Positions 6,005 through 14,243 of a stretch of 28,093 nucleotides of DNA are shown in pieces. The first letter of the stretch is position 1, and each line of letters opens with the position of its first letter. Source of the DNA: CAZEVY01 sp964515555 (lineage in GTDB: Bacteria > Acidobacteriota > Terriglobia > Bryobacterales > Bryobacteraceae). The notes under the pieces are model-generated. The model was given only the letters and a program-made list of their open reading frames with translations. It made no database searches and was not told the origin of the DNA. The stretch is taken from positions 1 to 28,093 of the forward strand of contig CAZEVY010000069.1 of the NCBI GenBank assembly GCA_964515555.1. The letters are read 5' to 3'. The position numbers and the translations under genes are program-made.

Positions 6005-8625
6005 CGCTGGCCGTCTTCAAGCGCGAATTCTTCGGGTACTTCAGCAACCCGACCGGCTACGTCTTCATCACGCTGTTCGTGTTCCTGAGCGCCATGGCGG
6101 CCTTCTGGCAGGAGCGCTTCTTCCAGAGCAACCTCGCCAACCTCGATCCCCTGAACGACTACTTTCCTTACCTGCTGGTCTTCCTGGCGCCCGCCATCAC
6201 CATGGGACTCTGGGCCGAGGAGCGGAAACAGGGAACCGAGGAATTGTTGTTGACGCTTCCGGCGCGCGCCTCCGAGATCCTCCTCGGAAAGTACTTTGCC
6301 GCGCTGGGGATTTACACGGTCGCGCTGCTGTTCTCGCTGAGCCACGTGGTGGTGCTCGCCTGGCTCGGCAATCCCGATCCCGGCATGATCTTCTCGACCT
6401 ACGCCGGCTACTGGCTGGCCGGCGCCGCGCTGTTGCCCCTGGGACTTCTGGCCTCGCAGGCGACCGACAATCTGACCGTCGCCTTCATCCTCGGGTCGCT
6501 GCTGTGCGCGATTCCCGTCTTTCTCCGGCACGCCGGGTCAATCCTCACCGGCGGCTCGCAGCGCCTCGCCGAGCAGCTCTCGCTGGCCGAGCAGTTCCGC
6601 GACCTGGCGCGCGGCGTGGCGACATCGTCGTCGCTGATCTACTTCGGCGCGCTGGCCGGGGCGGTGCTTTACGCCAACATCGCCATGGTGGGACGCCGCC
6701 GGTGGGTGCGCGCGCGCGGCGCGCCGAAGGTGGGACTGCACGTGTTCCTGCGGGCGGCGGCGCTGGTCGTGGCCGCGGCGTCGCTGACGGTGCTGGCGTC
6801 GCGGCTGGGCGGGCGCATGGACGTCACCTCGGAGAAGGTGCATTCGCTGTCGGAGGAGACGCGGCGGCTGATCCAGGCGATCGACCCGAAGCGTCCCGTG
6901 TTCATCCAGGCGTACCTGAGTCCCGAGGTGCCGCGCAGCTATCTGGCGGTGCGCGCGCAGATCGGATCGTTTCTGCGCGAGTATGGCGCCATTGGACGCG
7001 ACCGGATCTTCGCGCGCGTGATCGAGACGTTGAAGTATTCGCCCGAGGCGCGCGAAGCCCGCGAGCGCTACGGAATCCAGCCGTTCCGCGTGCCGGTGAC
7101 CGAGGAGAGCGCTTCGGCCGCCAACGAGATCTTCCTGGGCCTGGTCTTCACCTGCGGCTCCGAGGAGTTCGTGATTCCGTCCTTCGACCGCGGCCTTCCC
7201 GTGGAGTACGAGCTGACGCGCTCCATCCGCGTGGTGTCGCGCGCGCAGCGCCGCAAGGTGGGCGTGCTCCAGACCGGCGCGAAGCTGTTCGGCGGTTTCG
7301 ATTTTCAGTCGCGCGCGCAATCGAACGACTGGTCGATCGTCGGCGAACTGCGCAAGCAATACGAGGTCTCGCAGATCACGCCCGACGCCGACTATCCCGA
7401 CGATCTCGACGTCCTGCTGGCCGCGCTGCCGCACACGCTCACCCCGCCGCAACTGGAGCGGCTCACCGCCTATGTCCGGCGCGGGAAGTCCGCGCTGGTG
7501 CTGGTGGACCCGCTGCCGGCCTTCAACCTGAACCTCTCGCCGGCAGCCGCGCAACCGCCCGAGAATCCGCTGGGCGCGATTATGCCGCAGCAGCCGCCGC
7601 AGTCAGCCGCGACCGACGTGCGCCCGCTGCTGAACGCGCTCGGCGTCGAGTGGCAGCGCGACCGCCTCGTCTGGGACCAGTACAATCCGCACCCGCAACT
7701 GCGCGTGCCGCCGGAGATCGTCTTCGTCGGCAAAGGCAGCCAGTCGGCGATGCCCTTCCAGGCGAAAGACGATGTCACCAGTGGACTACAGGAGGTGGTG
7801 CTGCTCTATCCGGGCGCGATCAAGCCGCGTGGCGGCGACATCCGGTTCACACCGCTGATGACCACCGGAAAATCCGCCGGCACGCTGCTGTGGAACCAGC
7901 TCGTGCAGCGGTCGATTTTCGGCATGGGACTCGCCCAGGGCCTGCCGCACAACGTCTCGGGCGAGACCTACGTGCTGGCCGCGCGCGTCGCGCGCAAGGA
8001 GCCGCCGGTGAACGCGATCGTCGTCGCCGACGCCGATCTGATGGGCGAGGAGTTCTTCGAGCTGCGCCGCCGCGGCATCGAGAACCTCAATTTCGACAAC
8101 GTCACCTTCGTGCTGAACGCGGTGGACGAGCTGGCCGGCGACCGGTCGTTCATCGCACTGCGCAAGCGGCGGCCGCGCCACCGCACGCTCGAGGCGCTGG
8201 AGCGCCGCACGCAGGTCTACGAGGAACGGCGCGCGCAGGAAACCGCGCAGGCGCAGGCGACCGCCGATCGCCGCCTGAAGGAAGCGCAGGCGCGGCTCGA
8301 CCTCGCGGTGCGGCAGATCGAGATGCGCCAGGATCTCGACGAGCAGACCCGGCAGATCATGATCTCCAACCTTCAGACCGCGGAGAATCGCCGCTTGCAG
8401 GTGGCGCGCGCCAACATCGAGGACGAGCGCCAGCGGCAGATCGAGACGGCGCGCGCGTCGATGGAAGACTCGGTGCGGTCGATCCAGAACACCATCAAGC
8501 TGCTCGCCGTGACGCTGCCGCCGATTCCGGCCTTCGTTCTTTTTGTCTTCGTCTCGCTGCGCAAGCTTCGGCGCGAGCGCACACGCATCTCGACGGATCG
8601 GCTGCTCGGGAAGACCGCGGCATGA
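5983..8625 (+). CDS. fused ABC-2 permease / GldG-like auxiliary protein
   Basis: An 880-residue membrane protein joining two parts that are separate GldF and GldG proteins in gliding bacteria. Residues about 1-245 form an ABC-2 permease (starts TLAVFKREFFGYFSNPTGYV, contains AEERKQGTEELLLTLP) with about six membrane helices. Another helix near 255-280 leads into a large soluble domain of the ABC_transp_aux/DUF7088 kind (VTSEKVHSLSEETRRLI, then DVLLAALPH, AIVVADADLM). Residues about 740-840 are a long charged coiled coil rich in Arg, Gln and Glu, followed by a final membrane helix (LPPIPAFVLFVFVSL). The TTG at 5983 is preferred for its AGGAGGA; a GTG at 6001 overlapping the ATPase stop is possible. 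Its end overlaps the next gene as ATGA. Confidence 0.9.
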   Translation: MSPRRRVTLAVFKREFFGYFSNPTGYVFITLFVFLSAMAAFWQERFFQSNLANLDPLNDYFPYLLVFLAPAITMGLWAEERKQGTEELLLTLPARASEILLGKYFAALGIYTVALLFSLSHVVVLAWLGNPDPGMIFSTYAGYWLAGAALLPLGLLASQATDNLTVAFILGSLLCAIPVFLRHAGSILTGGSQRLAEQLSLAEQFRDLARGVATSSSLIYFGALAGAVLYANIAMVGRRRWVRARGAPKVGLHVFLRAAALVVAAASLTVLASRLGGRMDVTSEKVHSLSEETRRLIQAIDPKRPVFIQAYLSPEVPRSYLAVRAQIGSFLREYGAIGRDRIFARVIETLKYSPEAREARERYGIQPFRVPVTEESASAANEIFLGLVFTCGSEEFVIPSFDRGLPVEYELTRSIRVVSRAQRRKVGVLQTGAKLFGGFDFQSRAQSNDWSIVGELRKQYEVSQITPDADYPDDLDVLLAALPHTLTPPQLERLTAYVRRGKSALVLVDPLPAFNLNLSPAAAQPPENPLGAIMPQQPPQSAATDVRPLLNALGVEWQRDRLVWDQYNPHPQLRVPPEIVFVGKGSQSAMPFQAKDDVTSGLQEVVLLYPGAIKPRGGDIRFTPLMTTGKSAGTLLWNQLVQRSIFGMGLAQGLPHNVSGETYVLAARVARKEPPVNAIVVADADLMGEEFFELRRRGIENLNFDNVTFVLNAVDELAGDRSFIALRKRRPRHRTLEALERRTQVYEERRAQETAQAQATADRRLKEAQARLDLAVRQIEMRQDLDEQTRQIMISNLQTAENRRLQVARANIEDERQRQIETARASMEDSVRSIQNTIKLLAVTLPPIPAFVLFVFVSLRKLRRERTRISTDRLLGKTAA

Positions 8626-9818
8626 GCGAGCGCGTCAAGACCGTCGGATTCCTCGCCGCCGCGGCGGTGCTGGCGGCGCTCGCCGCCTACGTCGAGCCCG
8701 AGGCCGCGCGCCCGGCGATCTTCAGCGACCAGGGCGAGGTCTTCTTCGAAAAACTCCGCGACGTGATGGCGGTGCGCGCCATCGAAGTGGTGGACTACGA
8801 CGAAGCCGACGCCGTCGCCCGGCCCCTCAAGGTGGAGATGCGCAAGGGGCGCTGGGTGCTCTCCTCGCACAACGACTACCCGGCCGAGGCGCGCGACCGC
8901 ATGGCGAAGACCGCCGCCGAGCTGGTCGACCTGAAGAAGGACATCGTCGTCTCGGACCGCATCGAGGAGCACGCGCGCTACGGCGTCATCGACCCGCTGG
9001 ACGCGAAGAACGCGAGCCTCACCGGCCGCGGCAAGCGGCTCACGCTGCGCGGCGCGCAGGGCGACGTGCTCGCCGAGATGGTGCTCGGCCAGCCGGTCAA
9101 GGAGCGCGCCGGGTATCGCTACGCGCGGCTGCCGGGACAGAAGCGCACCTACGCCGTGAAGACCGCCGCCGACCCGTCGGCGCGCTTCGAGGACTGGGTG
9201 GAAAGCAACGTGCTGCGCATCGCGGCGGGCGACGTGACGCGCATGGTGCTCAACAGCTACTCGATCGACGAGCAGATGGGACGGCTCTCGAACGTCGTGC
9301 GCATCGTGATGACGCGGGGTGAGAAGGACGAGTGGCGCGCCGAGCCGCCCGGCCGTCCGTCGAAGGCCGAGATGCAGCAGATGGTGGCGACGCTGGCGGC
9401 GTTGCGCGTGACGGGCGCGCGGCCCAAGCCCGCCGAGCTGGCGCGCCAGCTCAAGACCAAGCAGTTGCAGATGACGCTCGAGACCGTCATGTCGCTCCGC
9501 CAGCGCGGATTCTTCATCAGTCCGGACGGCCGGCTGCTGGCCAACGAAGGCGAGCTGACGGTGGAGACCTCGCGCGGCGTCGTGTACTCGCTGCGGTTCG
9601 GCGAGCTGGTCTCCGGGTCGACCGAGAAGGCCGAGGCCAAGGCGGGCGCGAAGGCGGGGGAGGACCGCTACCTGTTCGTCACGGTCGGATTCAACCCCAA
9701 GGGCGCGGCGGACCCGGAGGCGGCACAGAAGCTTGCGGCGTCGCTCGACGAGCGCTTCGCCGACTGGTACTACGTGATTTCGGGGCCGGACTTCGCGAAG
9801 CTGAGTTTGAAGAAGTAG
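8622..9818 (+). CDS. DUF4340 domain protein of the ABC exporter
   Basis: A 398-residue protein with one N-terminal membrane segment (residues about 7-23) and a large outside domain of the DUF4340 type. That domain is made of repeated strands such as WVLSSHNDYPAEARDRMAKT, YGVIDPLDA, VLGQPVKERAGYRYARLPGQ and YAVKTAADPSARFEDWVESN. DUF4340 proteins habitually follow GldG-like genes and are thought to be part of the same exporter, though no biochemical role is assigned. The ATG overlaps the stop of the permease/GldG gene (ATGA), so translation is coupled. A Lys/Ala/Glu-rich insert (residues about 335-347) interrupts the C-terminal half. The stop lies 9 bases from the convergent secreted-protein gene. 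Confidence 0.87.
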   Translation: MSERVKTVGFLAAAAVLAALAAYVEPEAARPAIFSDQGEVFFEKLRDVMAVRAIEVVDYDEADAVARPLKVEMRKGRWVLSSHNDYPAEARDRMAKTAAELVDLKKDIVVSDRIEEHARYGVIDPLDAKNASLTGRGKRLTLRGAQGDVLAEMVLGQPVKERAGYRYARLPGQKRTYAVKTAADPSARFEDWVESNVLRIAAGDVTRMVLNSYSIDEQMGRLSNVVRIVMTRGEKDEWRAEPPGRPSKAEMQQMVATLAALRVTGARPKPAELARQLKTKQLQMTLETVMSLRQRGFFISPDGRLLANEGELTVETSRGVVYSLRFGELVSGSTEKAEAKAGAKAGEDRYLFVTVGFNPKGAADPEAAQKLAASLDERFADWYYVISGPDFAKLSLKK

Positions 9819-9827
9819 CGGCTAAGT

Positions 9828-10391
9828 CTACTTCGCGCGCGGCGGGCTGATCATGATGTGCGCGCCCGCCGTGCCCGGATACATCAGCCACGGCGCCGTG
9901 CCCGACGTCGTCGAGAGGCCCGTCGACTCCGGTGTCGCGTAGGGCGTGTACACCACCCAGCGCAAGTAGGAATCGACCATCTCGCCCTTGGCGGCGTCGA
10001 AGCTCGCCCCGGTGAGCACGTAGAGCATGCGGGGCTGCTTCGGCATGGCGAGCTTGCCCTCGTCGACTTCCTTCCAGCGCAGCTCGTGCCGCTCCTTGCC
10101 CTTGTACTTCTCGGCGAGTTCGCGGCCGCGCGCCATGAACGGTTCCAGATCCTTGTGGTAGCAGGCGACGCTGACGCCCTTCTCGCGCGGATCGTCGGCC
10201 AGGCAGATGAGATCGTTGGTCCCCTGCCGCAGCGTGACGACCTCGGCCTTTTCGTTGAAGCCCAGCACGGTCGCCTGCGCGCGGCGCTCCTTGGGCGCGG
10301 CCAGCACCGCCGATGCGATCTGGTCGGCCGGCGGCGCCACCTCGACCGCCGCGAGGATTCCGGTCGCGAGAACCATGAGTCCGATTTTCAT
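9828..10391 (-). CDS. secreted conserved protein of unknown function
   Basis: A 187-residue protein with an N-terminal signal sequence (MKIGLMVLATGILAAVEVA), so probably periplasmic or exported. The mature part contains RRAQATVLGFNEKAEVVTLR, CLADDP, VACYHKDLEPFMARG and, near the end, PWLMYPGTAGAHIMI. I recognise this as a pattern seen in secreted proteins of soil bacteria but know of no assigned function. Two cysteines (in ICLADD and VACYH) could form a disulfide. It is divergent from the atoE-like gene and convergent with the DUF4340 gene, so it is likely a single-gene unit. Confidence 0.82.
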   Translation of the reverse strand: MKIGLMVLATGILAAVEVAPPADQIASAVLAAPKERRAQATVLGFNEKAEVVTLRQGTNDLICLADDPREKGVSVACYHKDLEPFMARGRELAEKYKGKERHELRWKEVDEGKLAMPKQPRMLYVLTGASFDAAKGEMVDSYLRWVVYTPYATPESTGLSTTSGTAPWLMYPGTAGAHIMISPPRAK

Positions 10392-10416
10392 GAGTGAGCC
10401 TGCCTCCGCGGACCAT

Positions 10417-10422
10417 TATAAT
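10417..10422 (+). promoter_or_regulatory. -10 element (TATAAT) of the fatty acid transporter gene
   Basis: A perfect TATAAT overlaps the first possible ATG (10421) of the transporter frame. It lies 37 bases before the TTG at 10454, the same distance seen between TATAAT and the start in the ABC exporter operon. No clear -35 box is visible. Confidence 0.45.
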
Positions 10423-10442
10423 GGCCGATCGACTCGCTCGCC

Positions 10443-10447
10443 GGGAG
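10443..10447 (+). promoter_or_regulatory. Shine-Dalgarno sequence deciding the atoE-like start
   Basis: GGGAG lies six bases before the TTG at 10454, while the upstream ATG at 10421 has no such site and falls inside the -10 box. This supports the TTG start. Confidence 0.5.
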
Positions 10448-10453
10448 ACCCGC

Positions 10454-11791
10454 TTGAAAGACTCCGTCCTCGACAACTTCGCGAAAGTCATGGGGCGCTT
10501 CGTGCCGGACGCCATCACGGCCTGCGTGTTCATGATGGTGGCGCTGGCCGCCGCCGCGGCGATCCTCGGCAACCCGGCGGTGCAGATCGTCGACGCCTAC
10601 TACCGGGGCCTTTGGATGCTGCTGCCCTTCACGATGCAGATGACGCTGATCATCGTGCTCAGCGCCTGCCTGGGGTCCACTCCGTTTTTCCGCGCGCTCA
10701 TCCGGCGGCTGGCCGCTCTGCCGCGGACGCCGGCGCAGGTGGTCACCATGTGCATCCTGGTGTCGGCGGGCCTGGCGTATCTGTACTGGGGACTGCACGT
10801 CGCGCTCGGGCCGATCGTGGCCGTGTACTTCGCGCGGGGCGCCGAGGAGCGCGGGATCGCGGTGGACCTTCCCTTCCTGTTCGCGGTGACCTGGGCGGCC
10901 GGATCGACCTGGCAGTTCGGTCTTTCGGCCAGCGCGCCGCTGCTGGTGGCGACGCCCGGCCACTTCCTCGAGAAGACCATCGGCATTATTCCCCTGGCGA
11001 CGACGATATGGTCGCCGGCCGCGATCCTGCACGAGGTGCTGTTCCTCATCGCCGTCGTCGCCGCCGGGCGATGGCTGATGCCGAGGTCGGCGCATCCGCT
11101 CTCGCACTTTCCGGGGACGGCGAAGCTGGCGGAAGCCGCCGCACCGGCGTCCGGCGGGCCGCTCACGGCAGTGGAGCGGCTGGAGCGTCACCGCGGAGCG
11201 GCGATGATTCTGTGCGTGGCGCTCGGCTCGTGGCTCTGGTATCACTTCTTTTTCCGCCGCGCCAGCCTGGACATCAACTCGCTCAACACCATCCTGCTGT
11301 TCTCGGCGCTGCTTCTCCATGGCAGTTTTCACCGCTTCACGCACGCGCTCCAGTCGGCGGTGACGTCGGCATGGCCGGTGGTGGTGCTGTATCACCTGTA
11401 CGCCGGAATCGCCGGGCTCATTCAGCACACCGGGATCGGCGAGAAGATGGCGGGCGCGGTAGCGTCGATCTCGACGCCCCATACCTTTCCGTTCTTCACG
11501 GCGCTGATCTCTACGGTGTTCGCGATCTTCATTCCGTCGAGCGGCGGCCAGTGGGCGATTCAGGGATTCGTCACCGTGAAGGCGGCGGAATCGGTGGGCG
11601 TCTCGGTGCAGCGCGGGATTCTGGCGATGTCGGTCGGCGACCAGATGGGCAACCTGATCTCGCCGTTCTGGTACGTGGTGATCGCCGGGATCGCGCACGT
11701 CGACTTCCGCGGCTTCTTCGGCTACGGACTGATGTTCGCCGCGATCTGGTTCGCGATCGGCGTGGCGGTGTTCACCTTCGCGCCGTGCTGA
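10454..11791 (+). CDS. atoE: short-chain fatty acid transporter, AtoE family
   Basis: A 445-residue integral membrane protein with about 10-12 hydrophobic helices, matching the AtoE family of short-chain fatty acid permeases. Marker segments are FAKVMGRFVPDAITACVFMM at the N terminus, YLYWGLHVALGPI, FGLSASAPLLVATPGHFLE, IFIPSSGGQWAIQGF and VGDQMGNLISPFWYV; the SSGGQW and GDQ motifs are typical. I start it at the TTG at 10454 (GGGAG six bases upstream); an ATG at 10421 would add 11 basic residues but overlaps a TATAAT box. It likely imports or exchanges butyrate/acetoacetate-type acids across the inner membrane. No acyl-CoA transferase genes lie next to it, so the substrate is not supported by context. 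Confidence 0.9.
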   Translation: MKDSVLDNFAKVMGRFVPDAITACVFMMVALAAAAAILGNPAVQIVDAYYRGLWMLLPFTMQMTLIIVLSACLGSTPFFRALIRRLAALPRTPAQVVTMCILVSAGLAYLYWGLHVALGPIVAVYFARGAEERGIAVDLPFLFAVTWAAGSTWQFGLSASAPLLVATPGHFLEKTIGIIPLATTIWSPAAILHEVLFLIAVVAAGRWLMPRSAHPLSHFPGTAKLAEAAAPASGGPLTAVERLERHRGAAMILCVALGSWLWYHFFFRRASLDINSLNTILLFSALLLHGSFHRFTHALQSAVTSAWPVVVLYHLYAGIAGLIQHTGIGEKMAGAVASISTPHTFPFFTALISTVFAIFIPSSGGQWAIQGFVTVKAAESVGVSVQRGILAMSVGDQMGNLISPFWYVVIAGIAHVDFRGFFGYGLMFAAIWFAIGVAVFTFAPC

Positions 11792-11834
11792 AGGCCGCGC
11801 GCGCCCCCGCGTCCGGCTCGCATACCATGTGTTC

Positions 11835-12959
11835 ATGCGACTCGCACTGTTCACGCTCGCCATGATGATGCCGCTCGCCGTGGCCGCCAGGGACACCTTC
11901 ATCGTCTACATCGGCACCTACACGCGCGGCGACAGCAGGGGCATTTACGCTTACCGTTTCGACGCCGCGACCGGAAAGGTCGAGTCGCTGGGCCTCGCCG
12001 GCGAGGCCGTCAATCCGTCGTTTCTGGCCGTGCATCCCAACCGCAAGTACCTCTACGCGGTCGGCGAGACGGGCAGCGCCGGACAGCCCGGGTCGGTGAC
12101 GGCGTTCGCGATGGATCTGGCGAGCGGCAAGCTGCGCCGCATCAACCAGGTGTCGTCCGGCGGCGCCGGGCCCTGCTACGTGGAGGTGGACCCGACGGGC
12201 CGCAACGCGCTGGTCGCCAACTACGGAGGCGGCAGCGTGGCGGTGACGCCGATTAACGCCGACGGCAGCCTGAAGGAGCCGTCGTCGTTCGTGCAGCACA
12301 AAGGCGAGGTCGCCGATCCCAAGCGTCAGGGCGGTCCGCACGCGCACTCCATTCACGTCTCGCCCGACCGGCGCTACGTCTTCGCCGCCGACCTGGGGCT
12401 CGACCAGCTCATCGCCTACCGCTGGGATCCCGCCGCCGGAAAACTCGCTCCGAACGATCCGCCGTTCGCCAAGCTGGCGCCGCGGTCCGGGCCGCGCCAC
12501 TTCGCGTTCCATCCGAACAAGAAGTTCGTCTACGCGATCAACGAAATCTCGCGCACCGTGACGGCCTTCGCCTACGAAGCGAAATCCGGCTCGATGCGCG
12601 AGCTTCAGACCGTGCCCACCGTGCCGCCCGAGGTGACCACCGGCTCGACCGCCGAGATCGTGGTGCACCCTTCGGGGAATTTCCTCTACGGCTCGAATCG
12701 CGGGCACGATTCCATCGCCGCGTTTCGCATCGACAAGAAAAAAGGCACGCTGACGCCGCTCGGGACGTTTCCCACCGAAGGCCGGACGCCGCGCAACTTC
12801 AACGTCGACCCGACGGGCCGGTGGCTGTGGGCCGCGAATCAGCAGTCGAATACCGTCGTGATCTTCAAGGTCGACACCCGGAGCGGGAAGCTGGAGTCCG
12901 CGGGCCAGAAGCTCGACGTGCCGGTGCCCGTGTGCGTGCGCTTCGTAAAGGTGGATTAG
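11835..12959 (+). CDS. secreted lactonase-type seven-bladed beta-propeller
   Basis: A 374-residue protein with a signal peptide (MRLALFTLAMMMPLAVAA) and a full propeller of the 6-phosphogluconolactonase/YbhE family (lactonase, 7-bladed). Typical segments are YIGTYTRGDSRGIYAYRFD, NPSFLAVHPNRKYLYAVGE, ALVANYGGGSVAV, GGPHAHSIHVSPDRRYVFAAD, GPRHFAFHPNKKFVYAINE and TPRNFNVDPTGRWLWAANQQ. Cytoplasmic YbhE hydrolyses 6-phosphogluconolactone; an exported copy probably acts on another lactone or sugar derivative. I prefer the ATG at 11835, since the GTG at 11829 adds only two residues. Its stop overlaps the stop of the convergent ATP-grasp gene (TTAG). Confidence 0.9.
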   Translation: MRLALFTLAMMMPLAVAARDTFIVYIGTYTRGDSRGIYAYRFDAATGKVESLGLAGEAVNPSFLAVHPNRKYLYAVGETGSAGQPGSVTAFAMDLASGKLRRINQVSSGGAGPCYVEVDPTGRNALVANYGGGSVAVTPINADGSLKEPSSFVQHKGEVADPKRQGGPHAHSIHVSPDRRYVFAADLGLDQLIAYRWDPAAGKLAPNDPPFAKLAPRSGPRHFAFHPNKKFVYAINEISRTVTAFAYEAKSGSMRELQTVPTVPPEVTTGSTAEIVVHPSGNFLYGSNRGHDSIAAFRIDKKKGTLTPLGTFPTEGRTPRNFNVDPTGRWLWAANQQSNTVVIFKVDTRSGKLESAGQKLDVPVPVCVRFVKVD

Positions 12960-14203
12960 AGCACCGGCAAGGCCGCCGTCATCTCGATCTCCAGCCGCGC
13001 GTGGGATTCGCGCAGCGCCGATTCCACGTCGGCGGGCGAGTTCGCGCGCGCGAAGAGGAAGCCCAGATAGGTCGACCCTTCGGGCAGGGGACGAAGCCGG
13101 TGGCCCGCCTTCGCGGTGATGACGACCTCTTCGATCCCGGCGACTCGGGCCGCCGCCTCGACGCCGCGCGCCTCGACGAAGACGCCCTCGCGCGGAATCG
13201 GAATCATCATGACGCCGCTGGCCGCGGTTTCGCGGCGCACGCCCGCGACATCCTCGCCGAGCGCATGCCGCGCGATGAGCTCTTCGAGCGGCATGCCGCC
13301 GTCGAAGCGCAGCGCCTTGGCGCACAGTCCGCCGATGGGCCGCGCGGCGACTTCGAGCATCCACACACCGCGCGTGTTGACGCGCATCTCGGCGTGCACG
13401 GGACCCTGCGCCAGGCCGAGCGCGTCGACGGCGCGCTGCGCGGCCTCTGCGATCGCCTGTTGCGTCGCGGGAGACTCACGCGAGGGGGTCACGTAGATGG
13501 TCTCCTCGAAGAACGGCCCGTCGAGCGGATCGGGCTTGTCGAAGATCGCCAGCGTCGCGAGGCGGCCGGCGGCGACCAGGCCTTCGAGCGCGAACTCGCG
13601 GCCCTCGATGAAGCTTTCCACCTGAACATAGCGGTCCTCGGGGTCGTGCAGGCGGCGGATGTCCGGCTCGTCGAGCAGCGCACGGATGCGGTGGAACGCG
13701 GCGCGGAATTCATCGGCACCATTCGCGCGGATGACGCCGCGGCTGGCCGAGAGGCCGAGAGGCTTCAGGACACATGGATATCGCGCGCGTTGCGCGCTCT
13801 CAGACGGGTCCTCGTCGACCGGGACGCGGAAGAACGGCGGCACGGGCAGCCCGGCATCGCAAAAGCGCTCGCGCGCGATGTGCTTATTGCGGGAAGCGGC
13901 GACGGCGCGCGCGGGATGGAACGGCGCGCCCCAGCGCTCGGCGATGAGCGCGGCGATGTAGCTTGGCCGGTCGCCCACGGCGGCGACGCCGTCGCACCGC
14001 GCGGCACTGGCGGCGGAGGCGGCGGTCTCCTCGGGATTCTCGAAGCGCAGCGCGATGGCGCCGTCGGCCCAGGGGTCGTCCATGACGTGGCAGCGGTCGG
14101 TGGCGAGCTGGACGTCGGCCCCGAGCGCCGCGGCGGCTTCGGCGAATCGCCGGACCTGGTAGCCGGTGGTTTCGGCGACCAGCAGGAGGCGCTTGCGCGG
14201 CAT
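12956..14203 (-). CDS. ATP-grasp domain ligase
   Basis: A 415-residue enzyme of the ATP-grasp superfamily, which joins a carboxylate (activated as acyl phosphate) to an amine or thiol. An N-terminal Rossmann-like part (KRLLLVAETTGYQVRRFAEA) is followed by the ATP-grasp fold: YPCVLKPLGLSASRGV with the nucleotide-binding Lys, YVQVESFIEGREFALEGLV, and the metal-binding end VWMLEVAARPIGGL. The C-terminal part resembles the D-alanine-ligase-like/CARNS-like group; the substrate is unknown. GGGAG eight bases upstream supports the ATG at 14203. It follows the selenoprotein radical SAM gene by 40 bases on the same strand, so the two probably share a pathway. Its stop overlaps that of the convergent lactonase gene. 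Confidence 0.88.
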   Translation of the reverse strand: MPRKRLLLVAETTGYQVRRFAEAAAALGADVQLATDRCHVMDDPWADGAIALRFENPEETAASAASAARCDGVAAVGDRPSYIAALIAERWGAPFHPARAVAASRNKHIARERFCDAGLPVPPFFRVPVDEDPSESAQRARYPCVLKPLGLSASRGVIRANGADEFRAAFHRIRALLDEPDIRRLHDPEDRYVQVESFIEGREFALEGLVAAGRLATLAIFDKPDPLDGPFFEETIYVTPSRESPATQQAIAEAAQRAVDALGLAQGPVHAEMRVNTRGVWMLEVAARPIGGLCAKALRFDGGMPLEELIARHALGEDVAGVRRETAASGVMMIPIPREGVFVEARGVEAAARVAGIEEVVITAKAGHRLRPLPEGSTYLGFLFARANSPADVESALRESHARLEIEMTAALPVL

Positions 14204-14243
14204 CAGGACCGCTCCCTTCGGTCGCGGCTCGGGCGGCTCCGCA

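Noticed and set aside
9812..9834. GAAGTAG...CTACTTC inverted repeat as a bidirectional terminator
   Set aside because: Both convergent genes simply end in AAG TAG; the 7-bp stem is AT-leaning with a 9-base loop and no U-tract.
12956..12959. Overlapping convergent stops (TTAG) as something functional
   Set aside because: A four-base overlap of convergent genes is common in compact genomes.
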